From Oceanospirillum sp048268485 (lineage in GTDB: Bacteria > Pseudomonadota > Gammaproteobacteria > Pseudomonadales > Halomonadaceae): a stretch of 64,000 bases of DNA. This document shows, piece after piece, positions 53,638 through 62,981 of the stretch. The stretch lies in assembly GCA_048268485.1 (NCBI GenBank), contig JBLWVL010000006.1:62001-126000 (forward strand), written 5' to 3'. The notes under the pieces were generated by a model. It did not search any database, was not told the origin of the DNA, and saw only the letters and a list, made by a program, of their open reading frames with translations. How positions within the stretch are numbered: the stretch's first letter is position 1; each line of letters starts with the position of its first letter. Both the position numbers and the translations under genes were made by a program.

Positions 53638-54420
53638 TCAGAATGGCTTAATCACACTTAACAGCACAGTATCTTCGTCCGCATAGGGTAGCACAAGGGT
53701 GTCTTCAGGCTGTAGATTACCATTGATCACTTCTGTAACTTTGGCTGCGTAGAGCCAGCCCATCAGTACCTGTGAGAAGTAGTGCTTCTGGTCATTCATG
53801 CGGGAGAGGCCAGTTAGTGGTGATAGGCCATAAAAAACGGCTTTGGCATAAGGGTTGTCAGTCATTTGGGCTGCAGTCAGAAAAGGAACGGCTCCGACAT
53901 ATGCATGACCGCTGACGGTGTGCTCGTATTCAAATTCAAATATGTTCCATTCAGAGCCAACACCATGCCGTGGACGGGCTCCACCGAGAATAGCCTGTGA
54001 AGCCCAAACAGCGGGTAAGCCTACCAAGAGCGCCTGAGCTGTGCGATCGCCCCACTCCGGCACAGGGCCGCAGTCACGTTCGCAAGCGAGGCGGTTGATC
54101 GCTGCCAGGCCAAAATAGATAGCGGTTGGGGCTGTATCACCAAATGTTTTTGTGATCTCAGAGAAATCATTGGATGATTGCGAAAGGATGTTGTTGTTAT
54201 AGCTGTCCTGGATCTCCTGATCGAGATCAGTATTGGCAAAAATACCGCCAACCAATAGGGTTTTTCCTAACCAGGGGAGGTTATCCGCGCTATATACATT
54301 CTGATAGCCTTGGCCTAAATCTGAAGCAAATTCAGAGAAAGCATTATCAGCGTGCACTCTTGAGGTATAGGAAAGTACAAAGACAGCAGTAAGGGCAATG
54401 GAAAGGGTTATTTTTGACAT
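53638..54420 (-). CDS. PAP2-family membrane-associated or periplasmic protein, altered active site
   Basis: The 260-aa protein has an N-terminal signal peptide (to about residue 24, cleaved near VHA-D). It carries a PAP2-like core with QAILGGARPRHG, HTVSGHAYVG and SRMNDQKHYFSQ. The two catalytic histidines and the RP and SR pairs remain. The Lys of the first motif is Gln, and the Asp after the last His is also Gln. It may be an outer-membrane or periplasmic lipid-phosphatase relative with changed activity. It has its own terminator. Confidence 0.75.
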   Translation of the reverse strand: MSKITLSIALTAVFVLSYTSRVHADNAFSEFASDLGQGYQNVYSADNLPWLGKTLLVGGIFANTDLDQEIQDSYNNNILSQSSNDFSEITKTFGDTAPTAIYFGLAAINRLACERDCGPVPEWGDRTAQALLVGLPAVWASQAILGGARPRHGVGSEWNIFEFEYEHTVSGHAYVGAVPFLTAAQMTDNPYAKAVFYGLSPLTGLSRMNDQKHYFSQVLMGWLYAAKVTEVINGNLQPEDTLVLPYADEDTVLLSVIKPF

Positions 54421-54519
54421 ATATCCGTATATTCTAATAATTAATCGTTTGGGGAGGGGGTGATCAATATAACTGATGAATCCTTAAGAAACGATTAATT
54501 ACCGGTAAAAAGTACCGAT

Positions 54520-54540
54520 TTAATGCAGCTGAAGCATTAA
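54520..54540 (-). repeat. Hairpin at the kdkA stop codon
   Basis: TTAATGC (54520-54526) pairs with GCATTAA (54534-54540), and the arm includes the TAA stop of kdkA. There is no adjacent T run, and a second small hairpin (CGGTA/TACCG) follows. It may be a weak terminator or a 3' protective structure. Confidence 0.4.
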
Positions 54541-55241
54541 CTTTTGTAACCTTTCTGTAAGGCTTGCCACAGCTCTTCAGGGATTTTATTTGTCAGAGTG
54601 AGCTTGCAGACAGAGCGATAGAGCCTCGCCAGATTCTGCTCCTGCCAGCCTCCCTGTTTTGGCATCTTCTGGCAGCGATCAAAGTCGATCAGCCACACCT
54701 TTCCCTCCGGATTGACCAGAATATTGTTGGCATTGAGGTCAACATGATTAAGACCCCAGCGATGAAAGCGGGCGATTGTTCTGCCAACCTCTTGCCACAG
54801 CAGTACCTGGGCAGAGTCTGACAGATAGCTGGCAAAGGGGCGGGCATCAGGGATTCTCAGGGTAAGCAGGTCACCCTGGTATAACAGGCCATGTTGAACC
54901 ACCCGGGCAGCTAAAGGTTGCGGAACAGGCAAGCCGGCTTGGTGCAGCTGATACGTGATGTAAAACTCTCGCCACGGACGACTTTTTTCCAGACCCGAAA
55001 ACCAGTATTTGTCCTGACTGATTTTGGCTATTAGCCCGCCACGTCGATAGTGGCGAAGCAGATAGTCTGTTCCATTCGGGTGCTGAATAAAGAAAGCCTG
55101 TCCCCGGCCCCCTCTGGGTTCAGTCAGTCGCTGCTGCTCCCGCCAGTAATCAGGCTGAAAGAAACGCTCATCAATTTGTGACAGGTGTTCAGCATCATAT
55201 AGAATGTGCTGCTTCTTGGAGGAATATATTTCAATGGTCAT
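54537..55241 (-). CDS. kdkA: 3-deoxy-D-manno-octulosonic acid (Kdo) kinase KdkA
   Basis: The 234-aa kinase phosphorylates the Kdo of the inner lipopolysaccharide core. Visible are LRHYRRGGLIAKI, the catalytic loop HVDLNANNILV and the metal-binding IDFDR, as in Haemophilus KdkA. The ATG at 55241 gives the family length, but it overlaps the divergent opsX start (55234) by eight bases. An upstream extension to 55382 would overlap opsX much further. Because the two genes face away from each other, each promoter must lie in the other's coding region. Confidence 0.9.
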   Translation of the reverse strand: MTIEIYSSKKQHILYDAEHLSQIDERFFQPDYWREQQRLTEPRGGRGQAFFIQHPNGTDYLLRHYRRGGLIAKISQDKYWFSGLEKSRPWREFYITYQLHQAGLPVPQPLAARVVQHGLLYQGDLLTLRIPDARPFASYLSDSAQVLLWQEVGRTIARFHRWGLNHVDLNANNILVNPEGKVWLIDFDRCQKMPKQGGWQEQNLARLYRSVCKLTLTNKIPEELWQALQKGYKS

Positions 55242-56319
55242 GACTCGTTTCCGGAAAACACCGCCCAAAACTATCTGCCTGATCAGGCTGTCTGCATTAG
55301 GCGATGTGTCAAATGTCGTCCCCGTCGTGAAGCGCCTGCAACAGGTTTGGCCTGACACACGAATTGTCTGGGTGACTGGCAAAGCGGAGCACAGTTTACT
55401 TAAGGGTCTGGCAGGGGTCGAGTTTATTGTTTACGACAAATCCGCCGGGCTTAAAGGGATGCGTGAAATCTGGAAGCAGCTTTCTGATACCCGGTTTGAT
55501 CTGCTTTTACATATGCAGGCGGCGCTCAGGGCTTCGGTACTGTCCTTGGGTATAAAAGCTGACATCAAGTTGGGTTTCGACAAGGCCCGGGCAAAAGACT
55601 GGCAGTGGCTCTTTACCAACCAAAGAATCTTACCTCGGGATAAAAGCCATGTTGTCGAAGGTTTTTATGACTTTCTGAATACGCTGGGTATTGCACCAGA
55701 ACGACCTGAAGATATGGAGTGGCAGCTACCGGTTTCCCCTGAGGCTATTGAAGAAGCCCGGCAGAAGTGCCCCTGCGATCGTTACGTTGTCATCTCCCCA
55801 TGCTCCAGCGAGCGAGCCAGAAACTTCCGTAACTGGACACTGGATGGTTATGTCGAAGTTGTGGAGTATCTCTATCGGCAGTATGGGCTAAAAGCTGTGA
55901 TTACTGGCGGAAACCGGGATATTGAGCATTACTACGCCAAAGAAATTATGGAGCGGGCGGGAACACCTGTGCTGAACCTTGTCGCTCAAACATCACTGCA
56001 GGGGTTGGTTGCACTGATCCGGCGTGCTTCTCTTGTGATAGCCCCTGATTCAGGGCCGGTACACTTTGCCAATGCTGTAAATACACCGGTTATCGGTTTG
56101 TTTGCCACTTCAAATGTTCAGCGAACAGGGCCGTATAAATGGCAGCAGTGGGTTGTTAATAAATACCCCGAGGCCGCGAAGACCTATAGGCATAAATCTG
56201 TTGATCAGCTCTCCTGGGGAGAACGGGTGCGCCATCCGCACGCAATGGAGCTGATACAAACAGATGATGTTTTCCTCAAAATTGATCAGTTGCTGGCGGA
56301 TCATTCCTCGCAATCCTGA
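55234..56319 (+). CDS. opsX: Glycosyltransferase family 9, heptosyltransferase I-like (OpsX type)
   Basis: The 361-aa enzyme has the family N-terminus KTICLIRLSALGDVSNVVP, the ISPCSSERARNFRNW segment and the ADP-heptose-site region APDSGPVHFANAVNTPVIGLFA. Its place next to kdkA matches the Haemophilus opsX-kdkA pair, in which OpsX adds the first heptose to phosphorylated Kdo. That link is from known families and has not been tested here. The ATG at 55234 follows GGAGG by 11 bases. A second ATG two codons later is also possible. Confidence 0.78.
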   Translation: MVMTRFRKTPPKTICLIRLSALGDVSNVVPVVKRLQQVWPDTRIVWVTGKAEHSLLKGLAGVEFIVYDKSAGLKGMREIWKQLSDTRFDLLLHMQAALRASVLSLGIKADIKLGFDKARAKDWQWLFTNQRILPRDKSHVVEGFYDFLNTLGIAPERPEDMEWQLPVSPEAIEEARQKCPCDRYVVISPCSSERARNFRNWTLDGYVEVVEYLYRQYGLKAVITGGNRDIEHYYAKEIMERAGTPVLNLVAQTSLQGLVALIRRASLVIAPDSGPVHFANAVNTPVIGLFATSNVQRTGPYKWQQWVVNKYPEAAKTYRHKSVDQLSWGERVRHPHAMELIQTDDVFLKIDQLLADHSSQS

Positions 56320-56415
56320 TATCTAAGCCTATTTGCGTTACTAAATTTATGGGTATACGCCTGACTCTCAGTTTTATGAGAGCTGAAATGACATCAAAAA
56401 AAGATTGAGTTATTT

Positions 56416-57693
56416 ATGAAGATTAACCGCAGTCTGTATAGCGCTATTCTGACACTGCTGTCACCGGTTTTGCTTTGGAAGGCAAAAAAAGAGAGTACTG
56501 AACTGAATCTCTTCTCCGAGCGCCTTGGCTATACACCGAGCCTACCGGATAAACCTGTGATCTGGCTGCATGCCGCTTCAGTTGGTGAAGTTATTGCAGC
56601 AACACCACTGATTGATCGTTTGCTGAAAGAGTATGAACAGCATCAGCTGGTTGTTAGCACGATGACGGCTACGGGTGCCCGCCAGGCAAGAAAGGTACTG
56701 AAAGGAAAAGGCACGCAACTGATGATTCCGCTGGATCTACCCCGGTTTGCCAACCGTTTCCTGGATAGTTTAAAGCCTGATATTGCGATCATTATGGAGA
56801 CAGAGATATGGCCAAACCTGATCCAGGGATGTCATATACGCAGCATCCCTGTGGTATTCGCAAATGGTCGTCTATCGGATAAGTCACTGGTTAGCTACCG
56901 GAAATTTAAGGCAACGACCCAGGAGATACTGGCGAATATTTATGCGGTTGCTGCTAAATCAGATGAAGATGCAAAACGTTTCATGGAGCTTGGGGCACCT
57001 ATTGATAAAGTCAGTGTTACCGGCAGTATAAAGTTTGATATCGATCCTGATCCGGAGTTGCTGGAGAAAGGACAGGCACTTAAAACGAGACTGTTTGGTG
57101 AGCGCCCGGTCTGGGTTGCTGGCAGTACACATGCGGGCGAAGATGAGCGTTTACTGGAGGCGCATCAGCTTTTACTGAAAGAGCACTCTGATGCCGTTCT
57201 GATATTGGTTCCCCGGCATCCTCAACGTTTTGATTCTGTTGCGGATCTGATTGATTCTCAGGGCCTGTCATTTAAACGGCGTTCAGCAGATGACAGTTTT
57301 ACTGAAAGTGACAGTGTCTTTTTAGCAGATACTATGGGTGAGTTGATGCTGATGTATGCCGCTTCAGATATTGCGTTTGTTGCCGGAAGCCTGATGCCCA
57401 TTGGTGGGCATAATCTATTGGAGCCCGCCTCGCTGGGTAAACCTGTGCTTTCAGGAGGGCATCTATTTAATTTTTCCGATGTCGCTGAGACCTTTGACCA
57501 GCATGGTGCTCTGACTCGATGCTCTGACCCCATGGATATTTTTACGCAGTTAAGGCCGATGATTGAGCTACCGGATTTGCGCCGGGAGTTGGGTAAAAAA
57601 GCGTTTGAAGTCGTGGAAAGTAACCGGGGGGCTCTGGATAAGCAATTTACTATTATTCAGAAGGCAATGACTGAAGATAAGAGCTCACGATGA
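56416..57693 (+). CDS. waaA: Kdo transferase WaaA
   Basis: The 425-aa family 30 glycosyltransferase adds Kdo to lipid IVA. The N-terminal anchor is at about residues 8-22. The family segments include WLHAASVGEVIAATPLI, STMTATGARQ, METEIWPNLI, GSTHAGEDE and GGHNLLEPA. The length is typical (about 425). Next to a kdkA gene it might transfer a single Kdo, as in Haemophilus, which is an inference. It overlaps the next gene by four bases (ATGA), showing tight coupling. Confidence 0.94.
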   Translation: MKINRSLYSAILTLLSPVLLWKAKKESTELNLFSERLGYTPSLPDKPVIWLHAASVGEVIAATPLIDRLLKEYEQHQLVVSTMTATGARQARKVLKGKGTQLMIPLDLPRFANRFLDSLKPDIAIIMETEIWPNLIQGCHIRSIPVVFANGRLSDKSLVSYRKFKATTQEILANIYAVAAKSDEDAKRFMELGAPIDKVSVTGSIKFDIDPDPELLEKGQALKTRLFGERPVWVAGSTHAGEDERLLEAHQLLLKEHSDAVLILVPRHPQRFDSVADLIDSQGLSFKRRSADDSFTESDSVFLADTMGELMLMYAASDIAFVAGSLMPIGGHNLLEPASLGKPVLSGGHLFNFSDVAETFDQHGALTRCSDPMDIFTQLRPMIELPDLRRELGKKAFEVVESNRGALDKQFTIIQKAMTEDKSSR

Positions 57694-58604
57694 AGAAGAT
57701 AAAACGTCATATCAAGCATTTTTTAGAGCAGAGACTGACAAAATCCTTACTAAGCTTTCTTAGCCGTCGGTCATTATCCCGGCTGCAGTCATGGGGTAGT
57801 TGGCTGGGGAGGCTGATGTACCGGAGAAATACCAAACTGGCCCAGATTACCCGCAAAAATCTGTCATTGGTTTATCCCGGGCTTGGGGAAGAGCAACTGG
57901 AGGACAGGGTTAATAAGAGTCTTCAGGAAACCATGAAAATGGGTATGGAGTTCGGCCGCTGCTGGATTGCTCCGCTGGAAGATATTATGTCCGACGTTAA
58001 AAATGTCTACGGTCTTGATGAGCTGAAAGCGCTTCATAACTCAGGGCAAAGCGTTATCGTTCTTGGGCCTCATTTAGGTAACTGGGAACTGTTCGGGCAC
58101 TTTATTAATCACCACTTCACCTTTTCTGCGATGTATGCGCCCCAGAAAAACGAAGAGCTGGATCGTATTATTTATCATGGCCGGTCCCGGGCAGGAATGG
58201 AGATGGTTCCGGCAAACCTTAAAGGTGTTGCCAGCCTGCTAAAGTCACTGAGGCAAGGGGGCATTGTAGGAAGCCTCCCGGATCAGGAGCCGGATGATCG
58301 TTCGGGCGGTGTTTTTGCGCCTTTTATGGGTATAGAGAGTTTTTCACCGAAACTGGTCACCCGTCTGATCAGTAAAACCGGTGCGAAAGTGATGGCCGGT
58401 TTTGCGGAACGTCTGCCTGACGGGCAGGGCTTTAATATTCATTTTATTGCGGCTGATGATGGTATTTACAGCCCGGATGAGGTTCAGGCCGTAACGGCTA
58501 TGAATCGTACGGTAGAGCGGTTGGTTGCCATCGCCCCGGAGCAATATCAGTGGGAATATAAACGCTTTAAAACCCGTCCAGAGGGTGAAGCAAGGTTTTA
58601 TTAG
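57690..58604 (+). CDS. Lipid A late acyltransferase, LpxL/HtrB family
   Basis: The 304-aa inner-membrane-associated acyltransferase has the catalytic HxxxxE motif in GPHLGNWE (about residues 127-134), followed by SLPDQEPDDRSGGVFAPFMG. It adds a secondary acyl chain to Kdo-lipid A. Its start overlaps the waaA stop by four bases, so the two are made together. Which LpxL or LpxM position it serves cannot be decided from sequence. It is followed by a 12-bp-stem terminator. Confidence 0.9.
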   Translation: MKKIKRHIKHFLEQRLTKSLLSFLSRRSLSRLQSWGSWLGRLMYRRNTKLAQITRKNLSLVYPGLGEEQLEDRVNKSLQETMKMGMEFGRCWIAPLEDIMSDVKNVYGLDELKALHNSGQSVIVLGPHLGNWELFGHFINHHFTFSAMYAPQKNEELDRIIYHGRSRAGMEMVPANLKGVASLLKSLRQGGIVGSLPDQEPDDRSGGVFAPFMGIESFSPKLVTRLISKTGAKVMAGFAERLPDGQGFNIHFIAADDGIYSPDEVQAVTAMNRTVERLVAIAPEQYQWEYKRFKTRPEGEARFY

Positions 58605-58628
58605 GTGGCCTGCAAAAACTACGTAGGT

Positions 58629-58664
58629 AAAGAGCGATATTTCTCAGAGATATCGCTCTTTTTT
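58629..58664 (+). terminator. Intrinsic terminator after the acyltransferase gene
   Basis: AAAGAGCGATAT (58629-58640) pairs with ATATCGCTCTTT (58650-58661), a perfect 12-bp stem with a nine-base loop, followed by T. It also separates the convergent trkH. Confidence 0.94.
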
Positions 58665-58693
58665 ATTGAGGCAGGGTTGAGAGTCCGGGCGTG

Positions 58694-60142
58694 TTATCGA
58701 CGCCAGAACATTGGTGTGAAGAGCACCAGCAGGGTAAAAATTTCCAGACGTCCAAGCAGCATAGCGACGATCAGAATCCACTTGGCTATATCGGGAATAT
58801 TGCCATAGTGGGCAGCCACATCGCCGAGGCCAGGCCCCAGGTTGTTCAAAGCTGAGCCAACGGCAGACCAGGCCGTTACCTGATCCAGCCCTGTGGCCAA
58901 AAGCCCAATCAGCATTACCACAAAGAGCATCATATAGACGGAGAAAAACCCCCATACAGCTTCAATGACCCGGTCAGGAACACTTCTGCCACCAACCTTT
59001 ACAGGAATAACCGCGCTGGGGTGAATCAGGCGTTTAACTTCCCTTAAGCCCTGCTTAAGAATCAGCAAGACCCGGATAACCTTCATGCCCCCCCCGGTTG
59101 AGCCAGCGCAGCCACCAACAAAGGCGGCTAAAAACAGAGTAAAAGGCAGTACACTGGGCCACTGTGAAAAGTCAGCGACACCAAACCCTGTTGTTGTCGC
59201 AACCGATACCACCTCAAATAAACCGTTTCTGAATGAGTCTGCGAAGCTATAGGTACTGGTGAGCCAAAGAACTCCTATAGTGCTGACAGAGGTAAGGGTC
59301 ATCAGAAACAAAAAGAACTTAAATTCAGGATCGTAAAAATAGTTTCTAACCGAACGCTCCCGCCAGGCAAGAAAGTGCAGGGAGAAATTAACCGTCGAGA
59401 TCAGCATAAAAACGATGCCAATTGACTCAATCGCAGCACTGTCAAAGTAGCGGATACTGGCATCATGAGTAGAGAAACCGCCAATAGCTACTGTAGAAAA
59501 GCTATGGCTGACGGCATCGAATAAACTCATACCCGCGATCCAGTAGGCACCGGCGCAGAGAAGCGTCAGAGTCAGGTAGATATACCACAGCGCCTTAGCC
59601 GTCTCAGTAATTCGGGGTGTCAGCTTATTGTCTTTAACTGGCCCCGGAATTTCAGCACGATAGAGCTGCATACCCCCAATTCCCAACATCGGCAGAATCG
59701 CTACTGCGAGGACAATAATCCCCATACCTCCCAACCATTGTAAAAGCTGGCGATAGAAAAGGATGGATTTGGGCAGTTCATCGAGTCCGGTGATCACTGT
59801 TGCACCTGTTGTACTGAGCCCGGAAACCGATTCAAAAACCGCATCAGTAAAGCTCAGATCCGGTGTTTCTGTTAAGAACAGTGGAATGGAGCCGAAAAGG
59901 CTCAGTACTGTCCAGAAAAGAACCACCACCAAAAAGCCATCTCTTGTCCTCAGTTCCTTACGCTCCCGCCTGACAGGCAGCCAGGTAAAAAAACCAGTAA
60001 AGAAAGTGATCGACATACCTGTGATGAACGCCAGATGTGCGCCATCTTTGTAGAATGCTGAGATCAGAATAGAAGGCATCATGGTGATACTGAACAGCAT
60101 CAGCAGCAGCCCCAGAATGCGCATGGTAATAACAATATTCAT
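58694..60142 (-). CDS. trkH: Trk potassium uptake channel protein TrkH
   Basis: The 482-aa membrane protein has the four-repeat Trk/Ktr pore layout. Selectivity-loop segments are seen as SGLSTTGATVI, STVAIGGFST, VATTTGFGVADF and the last near ALNNLGPGLGD. It forms the potassium path and works with TrkA, whose gene lies 50 bases upstream on the same strand. The length fits the family (about 483). Confidence 0.96.
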   Translation of the reverse strand: MNIVITMRILGLLLMLFSITMMPSILISAFYKDGAHLAFITGMSITFFTGFFTWLPVRRERKELRTRDGFLVVVLFWTVLSLFGSIPLFLTETPDLSFTDAVFESVSGLSTTGATVITGLDELPKSILFYRQLLQWLGGMGIIVLAVAILPMLGIGGMQLYRAEIPGPVKDNKLTPRITETAKALWYIYLTLTLLCAGAYWIAGMSLFDAVSHSFSTVAIGGFSTHDASIRYFDSAAIESIGIVFMLISTVNFSLHFLAWRERSVRNYFYDPEFKFFLFLMTLTSVSTIGVLWLTSTYSFADSFRNGLFEVVSVATTTGFGVADFSQWPSVLPFTLFLAAFVGGCAGSTGGGMKVIRVLLILKQGLREVKRLIHPSAVIPVKVGGRSVPDRVIEAVWGFFSVYMMLFVVMLIGLLATGLDQVTAWSAVGSALNNLGPGLGDVAAHYGNIPDIAKWILIVAMLLGRLEIFTLLVLFTPMFWRR

Positions 60143-60192
60143 AGTGATCGTTTATTCATCGTTAGCAGATTATTGTCAGCAAATCTGAGGCA

Positions 60193-61566
60193 TCAGAAGA
60201 AGGTGAGGCCTACCTGGAACAGGCGTTCAACTTCGCGAATTTTACGTTTATCTACCAGGAACATGATCACATGATCATCCTGCTGCACGACGACGTCATC
60301 GTGGGCAATGATAACTTCACCACTGCGTACAATTGCGCCGATAGTGGTGCCATCCGGCAGGTCGATCTCTTCAATCGCTTTACCCACGACTTTTGAACTT
60401 CGTTCATCACCATGGGCGATCGCCTCAATTGCTTCGGCAGCTCCGCGACGTAGAGAGTGTACGTTAACAATATCACCGCGACGTACATGGGTGAGCAGGC
60501 TGCCAATCGTCGCCATCTGAGGTGATATGGCGATATCGATTTCGCCCCCCTGCACCAGGTCGACGTAAGCAGCGTTATTGATCAGGGTGAGTACCTTGCT
60601 GGCACCCAGGCGTTTAGCCAGCATAGACGACATGATGTTGACTTCATCATCGTTGGTCAGAGCGCAGAAGATATCGACCTCATCGATATTTTCTTCCACC
60701 AGCAGGTCTTTACTGGTGGCACTGCCGTGAAGAACAATTGTCCGATCGAGTTTTTCCGAGAGCTCCTGGCAGCGGGGCAGACCATATTCGATGATTTTTA
60801 CCTGATACTCGTGCTCCAGGGCTTCTGCCAGGCGCTCACCAATATTGCCGCCACCGGCGATCATAATACGTTTGTACTGGTGGTCGACTTTGCGCAGCTC
60901 ACTCATCACTGCATTAATATTGTGGCGTGCTGCGATAAAGAAGACCTCATCATCTGCTTCAATTACAGTATCACCCTGCGGGATGATAGCGCGGTTACGA
61001 CGGTAAATTGCAGCAACCCGTGTATCGACATTGGGCATATGCTGGCGCAGGTAACCCAGTTCCTGACCCACCAAAGGACCACCGTAATAGGCGCGAACAG
61101 CAACTAACTGAGCGACACCGCCGGCAAAGTCGAGTACCTGCAAGGCACCGGGATATTGAATCAGACGTTTAACATGGTTGGTAACGACCTGTTCCGGACT
61201 GATCAGTACATCAATTGGGATCGCTTCGGCCCCAAACAGGCCTTTTCTGCCTGAGTAGGCATTGGAGCGAACACGGGCGATTTTGGTAGGTGTGCGGAAT
61301 AGGGTAAAGGCGATCTGACAGGCGATCATATTGACTTCATCGCTGTTGGTTACAGCAATCAGCATATCGCAATCTTCACCGCCAGCCTGACGCAAAACGG
61401 TCGGATATGACCCTTTTCCCTGTATCGTGCGGATATCAAAACGGTTTTGTAGTTCTCTTAACCGCGCTCCATCGGTATCAACCACGGTAATGTCATTTTC
61501 TTCAATGGCCAGGTTCTCAGCCAGGGTACCGCCAACTTGGCCAGCACCCAGAATAATAATCTTCAT
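60193..61566 (-). CDS. trkA: Trk system NAD-binding regulator TrkA
   Basis: The 457-aa cytoplasmic regulator has two RCK_N/RCK_C repeats. The first NAD site is GAGQVGGTLAENL (from residue 7) and the second AGGGNIGERLAEAL (near 237). A TrkA-C domain ends each half. It gates TrkH in response to nucleotides. trkA-trkH may be one transcript, and the gap before trkA contains a perfect 17-bp palindrome and short repeats. Confidence 0.97.
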   Translation of the reverse strand: MKIIILGAGQVGGTLAENLAIEENDITVVDTDGARLRELQNRFDIRTIQGKGSYPTVLRQAGGEDCDMLIAVTNSDEVNMIACQIAFTLFRTPTKIARVRSNAYSGRKGLFGAEAIPIDVLISPEQVVTNHVKRLIQYPGALQVLDFAGGVAQLVAVRAYYGGPLVGQELGYLRQHMPNVDTRVAAIYRRNRAIIPQGDTVIEADDEVFFIAARHNINAVMSELRKVDHQYKRIMIAGGGNIGERLAEALEHEYQVKIIEYGLPRCQELSEKLDRTIVLHGSATSKDLLVEENIDEVDIFCALTNDDEVNIMSSMLAKRLGASKVLTLINNAAYVDLVQGGEIDIAISPQMATIGSLLTHVRRGDIVNVHSLRRGAAEAIEAIAHGDERSSKVVGKAIEEIDLPDGTTIGAIVRSGEVIIAHDDVVVQQDDHVIMFLVDKRKIREVERLFQVGLTFF

Positions 61567-61583
61567 TATCAGATCTCAGTTAA

Positions 61584-61664
61584 TTCCGCTTTGGGTTTCC
61601 GCCCGCTTTGGGCTTTTGACAGGTGACCTGTCATGTTTCCGCAGTTCTTACTGTTATTCCGCAG
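61584..61664. repeat. Repeat cluster and 17-bp palindrome upstream of trkA
   Basis: TGACAGGTGACCTGTCA at 61617-61633 is a perfect dyad with a single central base. To its left, CCGCTTTGGG occurs twice (61586-61595 and 61603-61612, 17 bases apart). TTCCGC recurs four times between 61584 and 61664. The site lies 51 bases upstream of the trkA start and may be an operator. Confidence 0.55.
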
Positions 61665-62961
61665 GTTTTTGCAGAACAGCGTAAAAGAATCCATCGTGTC
61701 CCTGGGGCTGAGGTAACAGTTGTTGACCAAAACCAGTATCACGACCAAAAGGTACCATCCGGGGCCCGATCAGGTGGGCGTTAGAGGCGGATAAAAACTG
61801 CCGGATATTCTCTGAATTCTCCATGGATAAAACCGAGCAGGTAGCATAAACCAGGATGCCTCCCGGTTTAAGTGTTTTCCAGAGCAGCTGCAGCATCGAT
61901 TGCTGTAGCTCAGCTAAAGCTGGAATATCGGCTTTGCGACGTAGCCATTTAATGTCCGGGTGGCGACGAATAACGCCCGTTGCAGAGCAGGGGGCATCCA
62001 GTAGAATGCGATCAAACAATTCGCCATCCCACCAGTTGTCCAGGTCGGTAACATCGGAGCAATGCAGCTCGGCACTCAGCCCGAGGCGCTCGAAGTTTTC
62101 TTCTACCCGCTGCAAGCGATGAGCTTCACTATCCACTGCTACGACAGAAGCGGTCGGTTCCCGCTCCAGAATATGTGCCGTTTTGCCACCGGGGGCACAG
62201 CAGGCATCCAGCACCCGTTGATTCGGCTTCAGTTGCAGCAGTTGAGCGGACAGCTGTGCTGCCTCATCCTGCACACTGATCTCGCCAGCAGCAAAGCCTG
62301 GCAATAAGGTTACATCCAGCGCTTTCGCTAACTGAATACCGTCGGGGGAGTAGCTACAGGCATTGCCATCAACCTGGGCCGCTGTTAACTGATTCAGGTA
62401 TTCATCACGGTTCGCCTTACTGTGATTGACCCTCAGAGTCATGGGGGGATGCAGGTTATTGGCCTCAGCGATCTGTTGCCACTGTTCTGGCCAGTCTTCT
62501 TTCAGATGATTCAGTAACCAGTTCGGGTGGGCCAGACGGGCGGCATCAGAGCGTTCAAGAGCTGTCAGAAGTTGTTCTCCTTCCCGTTGGAAGCGACGAA
62601 GGCAACCGTTAAGCACCCCTTTGGCCCACGGCTTTTTGATATCCACAGCGCCTTGCACGGTCTCATTAATTGCTGCATGTGCAGGTATCCGCATATAGTG
62701 CAGCTGGTAAAGGCCAACCAATAGCAACAGGTCAATATCCCTGTCTTTGGTTTTAAAAGGCTTCTCAAGGAGTTGGTTACGAACCCCTTCAAGCTGAGTC
62801 AGCCAACGAAGCGTACCGAAGCAGAGCTCCTGCAACAGTCCCCGATCCTGGTCAGGCATGTTGTCCAGCTGCTTAGGCAGGCTGCTGGAAAGAGAGTCCT
62901 GCTGTGAAACTACAGGTAAAAGCGCCTGCATTGCTGCGACACGAACATTGGGACGAGCCAT
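61654..62961 (-). CDS. rsmB: 16S rRNA (cytosine967-C5)-methyltransferase RsmB
   Basis: The 435-aa enzyme has an N-terminal NusB-like RNA-binding domain (about 1-140, with LLQELCFGTLRWL) and a C-terminal methyltransferase domain. SAM motif I is LDACCAPGGKTAHIL, motif IV is DAPCSATGVIRRHPDIKW with the catalytic Cys, and the second Cys is in YATCSVLSMENS. The ATG at 62961 (MARPNVRVAA) gives the family length. An upstream frame to 62997 would start inside the fmt terminator. Confidence 0.96.
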   Translation of the reverse strand: MARPNVRVAAMQALLPVVSQQDSLSSSLPKQLDNMPDQDRGLLQELCFGTLRWLTQLEGVRNQLLEKPFKTKDRDIDLLLLVGLYQLHYMRIPAHAAINETVQGAVDIKKPWAKGVLNGCLRRFQREGEQLLTALERSDAARLAHPNWLLNHLKEDWPEQWQQIAEANNLHPPMTLRVNHSKANRDEYLNQLTAAQVDGNACSYSPDGIQLAKALDVTLLPGFAAGEISVQDEAAQLSAQLLQLKPNQRVLDACCAPGGKTAHILEREPTASVVAVDSEAHRLQRVEENFERLGLSAELHCSDVTDLDNWWDGELFDRILLDAPCSATGVIRRHPDIKWLRRKADIPALAELQQSMLQLLWKTLKPGGILVYATCSVLSMENSENIRQFLSASNAHLIGPRMVPFGRDTGFGQQLLPQPQGHDGFFYAVLQKPAE

Positions 62962-62981
62962 AATATACCGCCGTAATCTGC

